Shown one piece after another: positions 22,392-34,081 of a stretch of DNA of 53,164 nucleotides (position 1 is the stretch's first letter; every line of letters begins with the position of its first letter). The notes below the pieces were generated by a model. It was not told where the DNA came from and made no database searches. It saw nothing but the letters and a program-made list of their open reading frames with translations. The position numbers were made by a program, and so were the translations under genes. Source of the stretch: Flammula alnicola (lineage: Eukaryota; Basidiomycota; Agaricomycetes; Agaricales; Strophariaceae); contig JADNRV010000333.1 of assembly GCA_015499995.1 (NCBI GenBank), forward strand, positions 1-53,164, written 5' to 3'.

Positions 22392-22998
22392 TCAGTATAT
22401 TAGGTCTATCTTGGGTCTCGTAGACTTGAGCAAGTCATACAACGTCTTCCTTTTTGCTGCGAATGCGAGGTCAAATGACTGGACGGAAAGATGGGGGGTG
22501 GGAGTCTTGGCTACATCAGGCGAAGCAGTACGATACTCCTGCAATTCGGCCACCTTGCTTTCTGCATCAATAGACATGTGGAATGACCCCAAGCGCGGAA
22601 GCCATGAAGTGTTCTTCGCGTGATCAATCCAGTCGTCGAAACTCTGTAGGAAAGGAAGTGAGCGCGAAATTTTCAGGATCACTTTCTCGACTGAAGAGGG
22701 AATGCACGAAGCAAGAATCGTGTCCATGCCGTCATGATGACCCACTGCCAACCGTAGCTCTCGCAGATTTGTACACCGTTGGAGTCTGTCGCTAACGTCT
22801 TCGGAGTCAAATGCATGTGTAAAGTCGCACCCGTTCGTACTCTCCACATCCAGGACCTCCAACGTCTCGGCGAGGGCTGTATTTCCGTCAAAGGCCATCA
22901 TAAACATATCGAAAGAGTCGTTTTCTATGATCCGGAGATGCTTGAGGTTGGTCGCTCCCCCGGGTGGTATGAAATTGAAGCTGCAGCAATGGTTTAGC
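22392..22998 (-). pseudogene. LRR-like F-box-family gene, copy 2, cut off by element insertion
   Basis: The minus strand carries the 3' half of the family gene (residues LEVLDVESTNGCDF, CTNLRELRLAVG, FDDWIDHAKNTSWLPRLGSF, ending PKIDLIY). Alignment with copy 1 (21,240-21,300) and copy 3 (38,220-38,265) holds up to GCAGCAATGGTTTAGC and stops at 22,998, exactly where the first mobile element begins. The 5' half is not found directly after the last target repeat at 37,081; only a weak 8/12 match follows. The copy is therefore truncated by insertion, probably with deletion. Confidence 0.75.
22990..22998. repeat. 9-bp target repeat TGGTTTAGC, copy 1 of 3
   Basis: TGGTTTAGC; by comparison with the other family copies this is native gene sequence. 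Identical copies flank the mobile elements at 23,969-23,977 and 37,073-37,081. Confidence 0.8.
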
Positions 22999-23968
22999 TA
23001 GCCATACACCTGTTACGGTTGCTATACCGTAAGGTCCCCAAAGTTGCATATTTTGACACTCCGCCTGATCGCCGCACCTCGGCGGATAATGTGACCTTTA
23101 CGCGTTGCACGGTTGTTGATTCAACGAAATTTCATCGAGTTCAATCATCTTCATCTCTTTCCATCCTCCCTCTTTCCATGCAAGTTGCGAACCTAGGACA
23201 TGTCTCCATTTTTAGGAGCAGATTTGAGTAATCCGGAAGGTTTGCAACTTGCATGTGAGCTCTTATGCCCTCAACTTTCCTCACGATGTACATATGTACT
23301 GGAAGGTATCTGCAAAGCAATCGACGTAACAATGGAGGCAGACTCGGATAGGGATCGGGTAGGAATGGAGCGGACTGAAGAAAAGGGATATTAAGATGAG
23401 GAGAGACATAATGAAAGCTGTCTAGCTGGCGTTTTCGGGTGGTCTTTGGTGGAAATTCGGGCCTGTATAATTCTCTGGTTCAGTCTAACACACATGTTGT
23501 AGGATTGTATGAAAAGATATGGCTAGCCCGGAATGTGCTACAGTTATCCCTGACGCGGTAAGATTATCTTTGATTAGTTGAGTAAGCGGCATGCGAGTGG
23601 CCTGTTGAAGTAACCGTGTCCGCGTCGGTTACTCGGATTGAATAGGGACCCTCGCAATCGAGCGAGGGCCTCGTCTGTAATTTACACTAGCTATATACGA
23701 TTTACATAGCAGTAATGACGAGCCCACGTGGTAAAAACTAATGTGAAATAGATGAAGAACGTGCGAGGCCATGCCAAGCATACACCAACGTCGCATGAAC
23801 CTTTTGCGTGCGCTCAATATTCCAACATGGCCATCAATCGGAGTATGGAAAAGAGCAACTTTTGGGACCTCACGGTATGGCAACCGTAACAGGTTCCAGG
23901 CGTTATATCCGTGAACGTCAGCTTGCTACTTCAACAACGGATCATGTGATGACTGGCTGGCGAGGCTA
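22999..23968. mobile_element. 970-bp non-autonomous element, same family end as the large element
   Basis: Starts TAGCCATACACCTG and ends, on the reverse strand, TAGCCTCGCCAGCCAGTCA. It is bounded by TGGTTTAGC on both sides. Its right end matches the left end of the neighbouring large element (TAGACTCGCTAGCCAGTCA) with only two mismatches over 19 bases. Inside, a second, longer inverted repeat runs from CCTGTTACGGTTGC (23,009 on) to its partner (23,893 backwards), continuing for about 60 bp (ATACCGT(A/G)AGGTCC). No coding gene; the short frames are shadows of the repeats. It could be a deletion derivative, or a MITE carrying another element's ends. Confidence 0.65.
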
Positions 23969-23977
23969 TGGTTTAGC
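23969..23977. repeat. 9-bp target repeat TGGTTTAGC, copy 2 of 3
   Basis: Shared between the right side of the 970-bp element and the left side of the 13.1-kb element. Confidence 0.85.
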
Positions 23978-24190
23978 TAGACTCGCTAGCCAGTCACGCT
24001 CGCGAGCTCTAGTCACAGAGAGTCACAGGAGCACATGATCAAGCAAGGAGCGAGCTCGCGAGCGGACTGGGCTCTCTCGGGCTCATTTTGGGTGATGGCT
24101 GTTTCCCCCGCCAATCTTGACCTCTGGACTTCATCGAAAAAAGTGGCCACAACTCAAAAGAAAGTGCTCAAATTGGGTATACAAAAAGTC
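23978..24190 (+). repeat. left terminal inverted repeat
   Basis: Imperfect partner of 36,880-37,072. Landmarks: TAGACTCG, a hairpin, CTGGGCTCTCTCGGG, CAATCTTGACCTC, GAAAAAAGTG, AAATTGGGTATACAAAA. Confidence 0.85.
23990..24070 (+). repeat. left subterminal hairpin
   Basis: Arms CCAGTCACGCTCGCGAGCTC (23,990-24,009) and GAGCTCGCGAGCGGACTGG (24,052-24,070) pair over 19 bp with a single bulged A; the loop is 42 nt. It lies 12 bp inside the element end and abuts the conserved GCTCTCTCGGG block. Confidence 0.85.
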
Positions 24191-24279
24191 ATTTTTTTTA
24201 CTCGTAGAATTCAATGAAATACTTTAAAAAATACAATTTTTTCGAAATTTCATTGATAGTAATTTGATACTGACTTCTA

Positions 24280-26622
24280 CTACTTCGCTTTACTATTAAA
24301 CTGAGAAAAGAAATCATCATACCCCGTTGGCATGAACTCCAAAGGGGCCACTTCTTTTGTTCGTCGTCTCCGAGGTGCGGCTGGCGCTGTCTGAGTTGAA
24401 CCTGATGTCGCCGGCTCTGAGTCAACAGTTGTGCGAGCGCGCTTGGATGGTGAAGTTTGAATAGCAGATGCCAATGGTCCGGGCACCTGGTCTCTGTGCA
24501 GGTCTTGCAAAGATGTCGGCGGATGTCGTTTGGTACCTCTCGAGGATTGCGGAAAGGGAGGAATGTCAAGAGCCTGGAGAAATGAAAATAACTCGGTGCT
24601 GAGTTTATCCCACCACTCCCAGCTCGCCTTGAGCACAGAAGACAAAAAAGATTCAGATTCGACAGGCCCTATTGAAGCCAACAGCTCACAGGTGCCGTTG
24701 TCAAGGATGGATTGAGGACCCCACAGGCTACGTGGCCAATACTTCCTCTTCATCTCTCGCCTCCATCCATACAGCGCCATCCTGACTGAGTCGACTGGTG
24801 CAACACGCTTGAGGGCTTTCTGACGTGTAGTGGCTTGCAGCTTGCTTGGGCAGACCTGGTCAAATAATCTAGAGTTGCACAGATCACAACACGATGCCTT
24901 GTCAACACCTTAACCAAAGATCAGTACAATTTAAGCAACAAAAAGTTAAACATACCAGAAGGCTCATTGCGGAATATCATGCGCAACACAGACCGTCGGC
25001 AGTTCGTTGTTTGGATATAAAAGTAGATGCCTTCACCTGCCGCATCTTGAAGCATCGCCAGGGTTATATGTGTCTCATTGAGCACAGTCATCTCATCGTG
25101 CTCCCCACCAAACATCCCTCGCCTTTGACCATGAGCCACAGCATACCGAGGACCATTCTTTGCAGGCACTGCACGACCTTGCACCCCGCCGCGTCCACGT
25201 CCTCTACCTCTCACCCGACTCAATGCAACTCCTCGTGTAGAATCCGTCAATGGTTGGGGTATAGCCGCAATCTCGAAGGCTGATTTCTCGACGATCATGA
25301 CAGCAAGGCCTTGTCGCCCAGGTGCTCGAGCAGCACGGCCAGCTCTTTGAACCCATGAAGAAATGTTCTTGGGAACTTTCCACTGCACGACGATGTCGAT
25401 ATCAGGAATGTCGCAACCCTAGACAATAAGAACATCAATAACTGCAAGACAATTAAACAAATCTGAAACATACCATGCCAGCTGCGTCTGTACAAACCAG
25501 AATGCGGATCTTTCCCTCTTGAAATAGCTTCATCACTTTCTTCCGATACTTTTTCGACATTGTTGCATTGTACGGTCGGACTAATCCCAGGTAACAGTAT
25601 TTTGGATCAACACGTTGGTTGAGGTAGTCGACAATTAAACTACCAGCTTTGATGTCATCGGAGTAGAGGAAACCTTTTTTGATGTCAACGGGAGATGAAA
25701 TGCCAGCTGGTACGAGGAAATCGAGGTCACGGAAAGTGTTCATCGGATGTTCCATCGCACGAACCACTTGCGCCACGTTGGGGCGATCATTTCCAACGTT
25801 GAGGAATAAGTAGTTGTTTCGATCGAACTGTAGTTTGCTGAGCAGATCTTGATGAACAATTGACGTGAGGGTCGCCGTCACTGCGACAATAGGTGTGTTT
25901 GTAGGTAGGAAAGCACGGACAATGCCAATGGAACTGTAGGCTTTGCGAAATGAAGCACCCCAGTGCGAAATGCAATGTGCTTCGTCAATAAAAATTGACA
26001 GGCATTGCGGACCGAATTCAGGTTTTCGAAGCACACCGTCAATGAACTTGCGTGACAGCAACATCTCTGGGGATAATATGACGATTTGCCATTCACCGGC
26101 AACAACTTCCTGAATAAGGGAGATATCAGCTAACTGCACACTGAAAAAGATCCTGCACTAACAGCCATAATAGATGGGCTACACCCTCCGTTAGCACTGT
26201 TGATGGCAGTAGCCTTCAAACCGAACTCTTCTCGAAAGGTTTCAACCTGATTTTAACATAAGCTAAGGCAAAAAAAATATAGAGATAGATAGACATACCT
26301 GCTCTTCCTCGAGAGCTAAAAGTGGCGAGACAACCAGTGTAACCTTGCCCTTATTTGAAGGCAGCAAGTGTGGGCCCGCTGCGATTCCAGTCTTCCCCGC
26401 ACCAGTCGCCGCATGGAGTAGTACATCTTTCTTGAGGACCTGTGCTCGCATACAAGAAAGCTGGAATTCACGGGCACCATCACTCCATTTTTTGAAATGG
26501 GTTTTGATAAGATTTGGTAGTCGTTCAAGCTCTTTCTCGAGAGCAGCAAGCTTGGCCAGAAAGAAGGCTCTTTTGGCTTTATGACGAGTGCCGACAGGTG
26601 GTTGAGAACGAGTTGCGGGCAT
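24280..26622 (-). CDS. RecQ-like DEAH-box helicase 1 of the element
   Basis: Five exons on the minus strand (26622-26299, 26246-26163, 26109-25474, 25418-24956, 24908-24280) give 711 residues. Superfamily 2 motifs, in order: Walker A HAATGAGKT (about residues 72-80), VVSPLLAL, DEAH in IFIDEAHCISHWG, VAVTAT, LVCTDAAGMG, and QRAGRAAR, all RecQ-like. A Gly/Arg-rich RGRGRGRGG stretch follows, then a CCDLC cysteine cluster and a C-terminal region with a basic patch (SPSKRAR). It should unwind DNA using ATP. Helicase 2 has the same layout with a diverged sequence. The start at MPATRSQ leaves 100 bp to the divergent DUF6589 gene; an upstream in-frame Met (26,715) is possible. Confidence 0.85.
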
Positions 26623-26722
26623 TTGAACGAAGGATGAAAGGAGGAGAAAATGATCGATATTGAAACTCTTATGGAAAAGAAAATGATCGAGATCGAGACT
26701 ACTTCTTGTCTTCAATCTCCCA
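26623..26722. promoter_or_regulatory. bidirectional promoter between helicase 1 and DUF6589 gene 1
   Basis: Only 100 bp separate the two start codons of this divergent pair, so both promoters must share it. The mirrored pair has a 106-bp gap (33,976-34,081). Confidence 0.55.
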
Positions 26723-29700
26723 ATGTCGGGCCACTATCCAAGACGAAATATAGTCTTTTCATCCGACAATTATCTCCCAGATTTTGATGACCTGCCACCA
26801 TCGGATCCACCTGAAGACATCGAAACAGACGATGAGCAACTTGATGTCGAGACCACTGAAGAAAATCCCTTTCTTACCTCGTATAACGAAATCCCATTTG
26901 CAACCTCCGATGACATTCCTCTTCAAGATACTATCCCATTTGCAACCTCCGATGACCATCCTCTTCAAGATGATGAAGTCTATCCAACGTCTGATGATGT
27001 GCCATTAGCCTCCGTGTTACGAAACCAGGCCAAAATGCGCACTTACCCTCATCAACGGAGCTCATCCCTTCCGGCCCCAGTTCAAATGACAATGGCCACG
27101 AGCGATGATATTTTGTTTACACCTAGAACAGAAAGACGATACCAAATGGCTCTTATGACTCAACGACGTCTGGAAACAATGACACAGAACAAGATATTGA
27201 GGGCGGGCAAGGAACAGGAGGACAGAGAGAGAGAGCAAAAGTCCAAGGAGATGTTATTCGATGAGATCCTTCAGTCATTGCAAAAAAGGGGCATAACATT
27301 GTCAGAGTTCCTGAAATACGTGTTCAATCCAAATACTCGACACATCTTCGATTGGAAATGGCGAGGGTTCTTTCGGCAGAGGGAAACTGTAAAAGAAATT
27401 CTCGGTTACTGGACGAGCGCAGCATATAACAACACAACACGTACATTTGTCGCAGATTGGATCATCGAGCAAGCAAGGAAAATTATCGGGAAAGAATCCA
27501 AGGCCATTTTAGATTCGAATATTTTGCGGAAAGGGTCTATGGTAGTCGACGAAGCTTTCTTTCTGAACTTCAGTCTCGAAAATGTCACCAACAAGCTTCG
27601 AGAGCTTGCACCCAAGGCGTTCGCCTTGTTCGATGCATTTTCAACCACGGAGCGGCAGAAAAAAGAGCTGAAAGAGAAATCGCGTAAGCGACAGGAAATG
27701 GTACAGTCAATCATGATGTTTTACTGGATGAAAGATACTTACGCCGATTTGCCAGGTCCAAGGTTCAGCCATTCTCACCCTGTTACGGAGCAAGAGTCAA
27801 AACAATAATTATGCACAGTCTGTCATCGGCACATACCTAATGGCAACAGGAGCTCAGCGGCAACACTTCACTGTATTCTCATCGCTCGGGATAAGCACGT
27901 CCTATAAGAGTGTTATCACACGTCCCACGGAGAAGAAGCCAGGTCCTGGAAAGGAGGCTGTCAGCGAAAAGGAAAAGGATAATCCAGGCAACAGTACAAG
28001 TGATGTGCCAGCTGGCAAAGTCAAAAAGCGGAAACCTCCTGCACCAGGCACATTGTATCTGCTCGCACAGGCATGTCGAGAGTCTGCGCGCAAGGTTGCC
28101 CGGTCCCACTTGTTTATAACGGTGTACGACAACGTCAACATGATGATTAAAGTCGCAGAACAAATTCTCGGTCGAAAAAGTATGAAGACTTGTTCTTCAA
28201 GCTGATAAAAAGACTTACAATTTTTTTTTCAGATGCGCAAGAGAACGGAACATGCGCCACTGTTATTCCTCTCCATAATGCAACACTAGAAGATCTTGAA
28301 ACCAAGCACCTGGACGAAGGCGTGATGAATGCATCTCCGTTAAAGCTGGAAAATCTTCTACTAACCGAGGAAGAAACAGAACTCCTGTTGTCCGCACTTG
28401 TCCATACTATCTTATCGGTGATTGTGCGCTATGGAGGAGATCAGTCTAAGCACTGGAAGGAGGAACTGGAGAAGGACGCACCGAAAAGCTCAGAGACAAT
28501 TGCGGTTCACAAAACCACGGTCCACCCTCTGCCATCAATGGAAATTGACGAAAACACAATAACTGGCAACATCCAAATTATAGAGGAGATCAACGCAGAG
28601 CTGAAACTGGATCCTGAGAATGCTGAATACCAAAAATACATCAAGATCATCGCCGGGGACCAACTCACCATAGCGCGACAACGGGCAATCACAGGCATCC
28701 GCTTGGGACACGAGGTTGGGCTGAATATGTGGAAACATTTCGTGTTAGTAACTGGCTTATTCCACGCGAAGATCGCAGATACGCACGGAACACTTCTGAC
28801 TCACTTTGGTGTATCGTCGGTACGAAGTCCTGGAAGTCTTGCCTGGCATAATACGTGCCTTGAACGAATTCCGATTGTCTTGACATCTCTGCCGTCGTTT
28901 CGGACTTGCAGGGACTTGATCATGATTTCGCTCTATGGCCGGATTTTCCACTGTTTGCTTTTGGTATCAGGCGAGGATTCCCTGGAAGATTACATGAAGA
29001 ACGTTAATTCGTGGACAACACTGAAGGGTCATGCAAATGAAATCCTCACCAAGTTTGCGAACGCAGACCGCGTGCAAGAGCTTCGCGAGCCAAGACTTGC
29101 AGCACAGAAGAGGGCCGAGGCCGAGGAAAAAGAGAGCGCAAAACGCAAGAAGGCAGATGCTGCGAACGATGTCAGCGATATCAATAACACATCAACAAAA
29201 GAAGCTTTACCTACCGAGCTCCAAGGCGACATGGTTTTCGAGAACGCCTGCTTGTTCTTGAGAGATGCACTTCTCACGCGATTGTTTGCAGATGCTATCA
29301 AGTCGGGGGACTCGGGGCTTGTAATACTGGTACTAAAACAATGGTCCTTCAGCTATCGCGGAAACGGTCACATGAAATATGCGCACAAGATGCTGCATCT
29401 CTTGCACAACTTGGTCAATGTCTGGACGAAGGAAATATGGTATGTTCTATCATAAAAATTAGATCAGTACCTAACAATGATTTCTAGGAAAGTTGTTACC
29501 CAAAATTGGTTGCTCAATCCGACAGGAAGGGCGAACGCATTTGTGGAAATTGATCTTGTCCAAGAACATCTGAATTTTTGGATTAAGGTAAGCATCTTTA
29601 GATGTTACGGTAGAAATAACTTACTGAACATCTTTGAAGAGAGTTTATAAAGCTGAAGGAGGCTCTCATTCTTGGGATTGGCTGGCAATGGTGTCGCCCT

Positions 29701-30220
29701 GTGTCGATATTCTGCGAAAACTGTCAACAAAGATCAATCATGAACTGGGAACAGAGCAAGGATCAAAACATACCATTCCAGATCTCGAGCAGGACATAAA
29801 AACAATTATGAAAGTCCTCCAGGAGCACGACGTATACGAGATCATTCCAGGACGCGTTGTGGACGTGCGGATCGTGCTGTTCCCGATGTCATTTCCGTCG
29901 GTCTCTCTCAATTGTCGCACGGAAATTCTACCAACCCTATCGCGGAATTCAATGAGCAATTTAACCGTCTGCGCGAACGGCGAAAGCTCACCCCAATATC
30001 GGATGACCTCGACTTTGATTCATCAGAATCGACGCATCACGAACACGCAACTACAACGGCGGGACTGCTAAATTCTACGGAGAGCTCATTGGAGAAAGAA
30101 AATGGCAATGGAGGAAGCGCAAACTCACCGTCAAACGAGTTGTCAGAATCAGAAGATAGCGACTTAGAGCAAGATCAAGAAATTGATCCCGAATTGGAAG
30201 CCCTGTTGATAGGCTCGTGA
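26723..30220 (+). CDS. DUF6589-type protein 1 (candidate transposase), with an apparent late frameshift
   Basis: Exons 26723-27700, 27756-28179, 28233-29439, 29488-29587 and 29640-30220 would give about 1,096 residues. The N-terminus is acidic with short repeats (IPFATSDD twice), then charged helices. The conserved core has GDQLTIARQR, GLFHAKIADTHG, SLPSFRTCRDL, GDMVFENACLFLRDAL, YAHKMLHLLHN, NWLLNPTGRANAFVEIDLVQ and EHLNFWIK, the hallmarks of the DUF6589 family. Near 29,868 the frame changes by one base (after PGRVVD) before PDVISVGLSQL resumes in another frame, so the last 115 residues are out of frame unless this is an assembly error. The tail is acidic. An RNase H-type transposase role is my inference. 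Confidence 0.8.
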
Positions 30221-30266
30221 CCAGTTCCGCTTTCGACCATATTGTGATGTGGTCGTAAGCGGCTGG
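30221..30266. repeat. hairpin between the two convergent DUF6589 genes
   Basis: Arms CCGCTTTCGACCA (30,227-30,239) and TGGTCGTAAGCGG (30,250-30,262) pair 12 of 13, extended by CCAG/CTGG, with a 10-nt loop. It sits directly after the stop codon of gene 1, near the middle of the element. It could help 3'-end formation or be a relic of a former end. Confidence 0.6.
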
Positions 30267-30457
30267 AACATTTGGGCAGTCACACAAGGGGGTCACAGAT
30301 TTCTGGCTGTAGCGTGACGTGGGACTTAGTAGAATTTCACTGAAAATGTGCAATTCTGCTGAAAACACAACCTTGATGACTTCGGGAATCGGGCCTCATG
30401 AATCACATTTTTTAGACATTAGAAATAGACATTGAGTATGAAGAATTCTAATGATCC
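30267..30457. other. centre of the element between convergent stops
   Basis: Gene-free DNA of about 190 bp between the hairpin and the stop of DUF6589 gene 2. No sequence resembling the outer inverted repeats was recognised. Confidence 0.5.
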
Positions 30458-33400
30458 TTAAAATACATTGTCTGACCCATGTACATTGTCTTCCTCGTCA
30501 TCGGATTCAGACATGATGGCATCATCGTCATCGAACAAGTCTTCACCAAGGTCTTCAGCATCCATGTCAAGAGACACGTCAGCAGCGCTCTGGAGGCAGA
30601 GAGAGCCCTCGTCAGACATATCTTCGAATGACCGTAAAAATTCCCCAATGTCTTCGTCATCAATTTCCGCGTCTTCGGCGTCTTCATCCTCGCTGCTGCT
30701 GTCTTCATTCGCCTCGTGTGCAATGCCTCCACTATCCTCATATTCATCGTCATCAGCATCACTATCCTCTTCATCCTTGTCATCTTCTGTGCCTCCATCT
30801 CCCTCGCCTACTAACTGCTGAATAGCTTCGGATGGTGTGGTCATGCAAACCGTTACAAGAGGTGCAACCGTGGGCAATGGAATGTTGACAGAAGGACAGT
30901 GAGAGCTAGATTCTTCCCCATTGACTAAGGGTACTAGGCGGCGGCGAGCCTGCAATCTTCGGAATGCGGTGTTGTACTCGTTTAAAGGGCTTAACCTCCC
31001 GTTAAGTAGTTCATTAAGACCCGCTGAGATAATATCTGTAACGGGCACATCATCTTCATCGAGATAGCGTCCGTTCTTGAAAACATACACTTCCTGATCT
31101 TCGAGACTCTGCATCAGGTCCGGCAGGTCAACGGACAGATCCATCGGATGATGGGCAGTACCAAGGTCAGTGCCGAGCATTTGTTTGAAGTTTCTTCCAA
31201 GATCTCGCAATATGTTAACGCAGGGAGCAATCATCTCAAGCCAAGCCCATGAAGCCGCGCTGCCATGAGCACGGTAAAAGTTCTTCGTAAGAAGCTGTCA
31301 GTCAAAACGCTAAATTTCATCAATCATTCGGTCACCTACCTTGATCCAAAAGTTCATGTGCTCCTGCATCAAGTCGACCTCGATCCATGAGTTGGAATTT
31401 CCGGTAGTATTTATCAGCCAGTTGTTGAAAACAATGTTACTATTGAAAAAGCGTTAGTAATTGAAATCATGTAGAGGTGGTAACTACCTACCGAATAGTT
31501 TTCGGCCAAACATGAGTAATGTTGTGAATCAAATGCAGCATTTCATGGGCATACTTTGTCCGCCCACTGCCACGGAAACTCAAGGCCCATATTTTGAGAA
31601 CCAAGATAACTCGACCTGAGTCTCCAGTTTTCACAGCATCTGTAAACTCTCGTGAGATTAAAGCATCACGAAGAAAGAGCACAGCATTTTCAAAGACCAT
31701 GTCTCCTTCACGACAGGTAGGAATTTCCGTGGTGGATACACCAGCACATTTTCGACGCCAGCGAAGATCCGAAATAATGTCTGGGCTTGCATACTTGTCG
31801 AGAATAGCACTGGCATGTTCAGAAAGCTTGTCGAATGTGATGTCTTTGCTGTATTCTTCTAATGACCCCGTCTTCGATACAAGCAGCAAGCAATGGAGTA
31901 TCCTCGCATACAAGGAAACAAAGATAAGGTCACGACATGTTCGAAATGGAGGAAGTGATGTCAGGAGGATCGGTTTGCGCTGGAGAACTGTGTTATGAAA
32001 AGCGAGGCAGCTGGGATTCCGAGGGCCCGCGCTAGGCTTGCCCCAGTGTGTCATGAACACGCCGTGTATGTCCGTCATCTTTGCGTGAAATAATCCCGGC
32101 ATCCAGACACCCCATCCAAAGCCTGTATATCCACCTTCATGGCCAGCACGTATGTTGACCAAAGAACGAAGCCGCGCAATGGTAAGTTGGTCGCCGCAAA
32201 AAAACCTCACGATTTTCGACCAGCCAGAGATCTTTTTGACCTCTAGAACATCGAAAATGGCATCGACGACCTCGGCACCACCAACGATTGTAGACTCGTC
32301 GATGTCAAATGCTGGAAGTGGATGAAGTGGCGTCTGGTGTAACTCGATCTTGTGTTCGGTTGAAGGAGACGTACGGTCGAGATCAGCATGGAACTTCTTG
32401 AATGGCTCGCCGCCGTGGGTAACGATGATGCGTAAAATGCAATGGACGAGGTTTTCTTTCAAAGATGCTGATTCAGCTGAATTCAATAGAACGTCGGATA
32501 TTGAGAGCGGCGGTGCCTTGTCGAATGAGTCCTCGAGGTCCTTCACCTGCATATCATGGATTGAGGCCTTGAATAGCGGCCAGATTGTAGCGCAAGTGCC
32601 ATTCTCTTGAGCATCTGTTTTGCGGTTTTAGTTATTGGCTTTTATTTTCAGAGAACCGAGTGGGGCCTACCTGTTCGCCCAACAATTTGCTCAGCAGCCT
32701 TGAAAACCATATTGATATTGTCATATGACGTCGCAAATAACCCTATTGACGCAACAACACGCGCCATGTCTAGCATCGACTCCGAGAGCTGCCGAAGACT
32801 TCCTCCTTTATTTGAGGTAGATGAGGGAGTAGTGTCATCGCTACGTTCCTTCCTGACACGATACTTCTTGCCAGTAATTGTGTTGTAGCTTTCCGATATA
32901 CCGAGGTGTGAGACAACAGAGAGGGGCTGGCGTTGTGAACCTGTGCTATACAGATACAGGCCGATTGCCTTCTTGGCCCAATTGTTATGATAGCTATATT
33001 CTCCAAGGAGACCCAGTGCGCTGGCCGTAATGACCTATATGACAGGGGTTAAAAGTGTTCTCCATCTCGTGTTCAGCTGCTTACCTTGACTTTCTTTGCA
33101 AAACGTGCTGGAGTGCTTTGTTTGAGCTGCTTGGAGGATGTCGCCAGAGATTTAAGTATGGTCATAAAAACTGATCCGTGTTCTTGGAAGTACGACTGGA
33201 TGGTAGACATATTAAAGCCAAGTACAAGCTTCGAATCAATTGGGCGCTGGCGAGTTTGAAGAAATCGGGATGCTGTGATTTTCTTGGCCTCCTCGCAAAC
33301 CTCCTTTGCTACATAATCAACAGCCCAGGCATGAACTTGTTCCTGTGTCGTCGCGCTGGATTTGGATGCCCAGAGGTCAAGAATTTTAGAAATGAAGGTA

Positions 33401-33975
33401 TTATCCCGTAGCATACTTTCCCATCTAGCAACCCCTTGCCTGAATACAGGATCAGAGACATAGATAACAAGCTGACCGAGAGAATACCCTCTCAGCCGAA
33501 GACCTTCGAGAATTGAAGAAAAGTAGTTGTATTTCTCTTGCTCTGCCTTCTGAAGTGCTGCTTTGCGAGCCTCGAGCTCCTGTTGTTCCTGAAGAAATAG
33601 TGCCTGGCGCTGTCCCTCCATGGTTATAGCACGTTTGGCCTGGCCTTTCTGGTGAGAAAGCGCCAAACGTTGAGCAGCTGTTCCAACGATTGGTGGGCTC
33701 CGAATAACATCATCACTCGATAGTGGTGGCAAAGAGTAGGAACAAGGCCGAAGAGCCGATGGAGGTTGAAGTTGAGGAGGTTGAGGATACGGAGTGAAAG
33801 GAAGAACAGCAGACTGCATTGGGGAAGTGGGTGGCGGAGATGAAAGGATAGATGATTTGTGGGATGTTGATGGTGAAGACGGTGCTGGAGGAGATGATGG
33901 GGGAAGAGGCGAGAACGGGGGAAGAGGTGAGAGCGCGCGACGAGCGCGAGGGGTCGCAGGACCTGGGTTGCTCAT
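30458..33975 (-). CDS. DUF6589-type protein 2 (candidate transposase), intact
   Basis: Five minus-strand exons (33975-33085, 33034-32671, 32614-31492, 31439-31340, 31282-30458) splice in phase to 1,100 residues. The N-terminus is Pro/Ser-rich, then coiled (EQQELEARKAALQKAEQEK). The core keeps GDQLTIARLR, GLFHAKMTDIHG, SLPPFRTCRDL, GDMVFENAVLFLRDAL, YAHEMLHLIHN, TTGNSNSWIEVDLMQEHMNF and WAWLEMIAPCVNILR. The tail is very acidic (DDEDIGEF to ESDDEEDN). Intron positions match gene 1, including a 100-nt fourth exon in both. Between the proteins the core is clearly alike, but the flanks are not. Candidate catalytic acids are the Asp of GDQLT and the Glu of QEHMN, by analogy to RNase H-fold enzymes. 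Confidence 0.85.
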
Positions 33976-34081
33976 TGAAGAAAGTCTGAGCAGGAGCTTG
34001 GAGTCGGAGACGTGAGGATGAGGCCATCACGTGGGTGGGATGAACGATCGACAAAAAATCAATTCTCGATCCTCAACAATC
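33976..34081. promoter_or_regulatory. bidirectional promoter between DUF6589 gene 2 and helicase 2
   Basis: 106 bp between divergent start codons, mirror of 26,623-26,722. Confidence 0.55.

Noticed and set aside
30468..30825. Serine-rich plus-strand frames at 30.5-30.8 kb
   Set aside because: They are the antisense of the acidic tail of DUF6589 protein 2 (GAT/GAA codons read as TCN).
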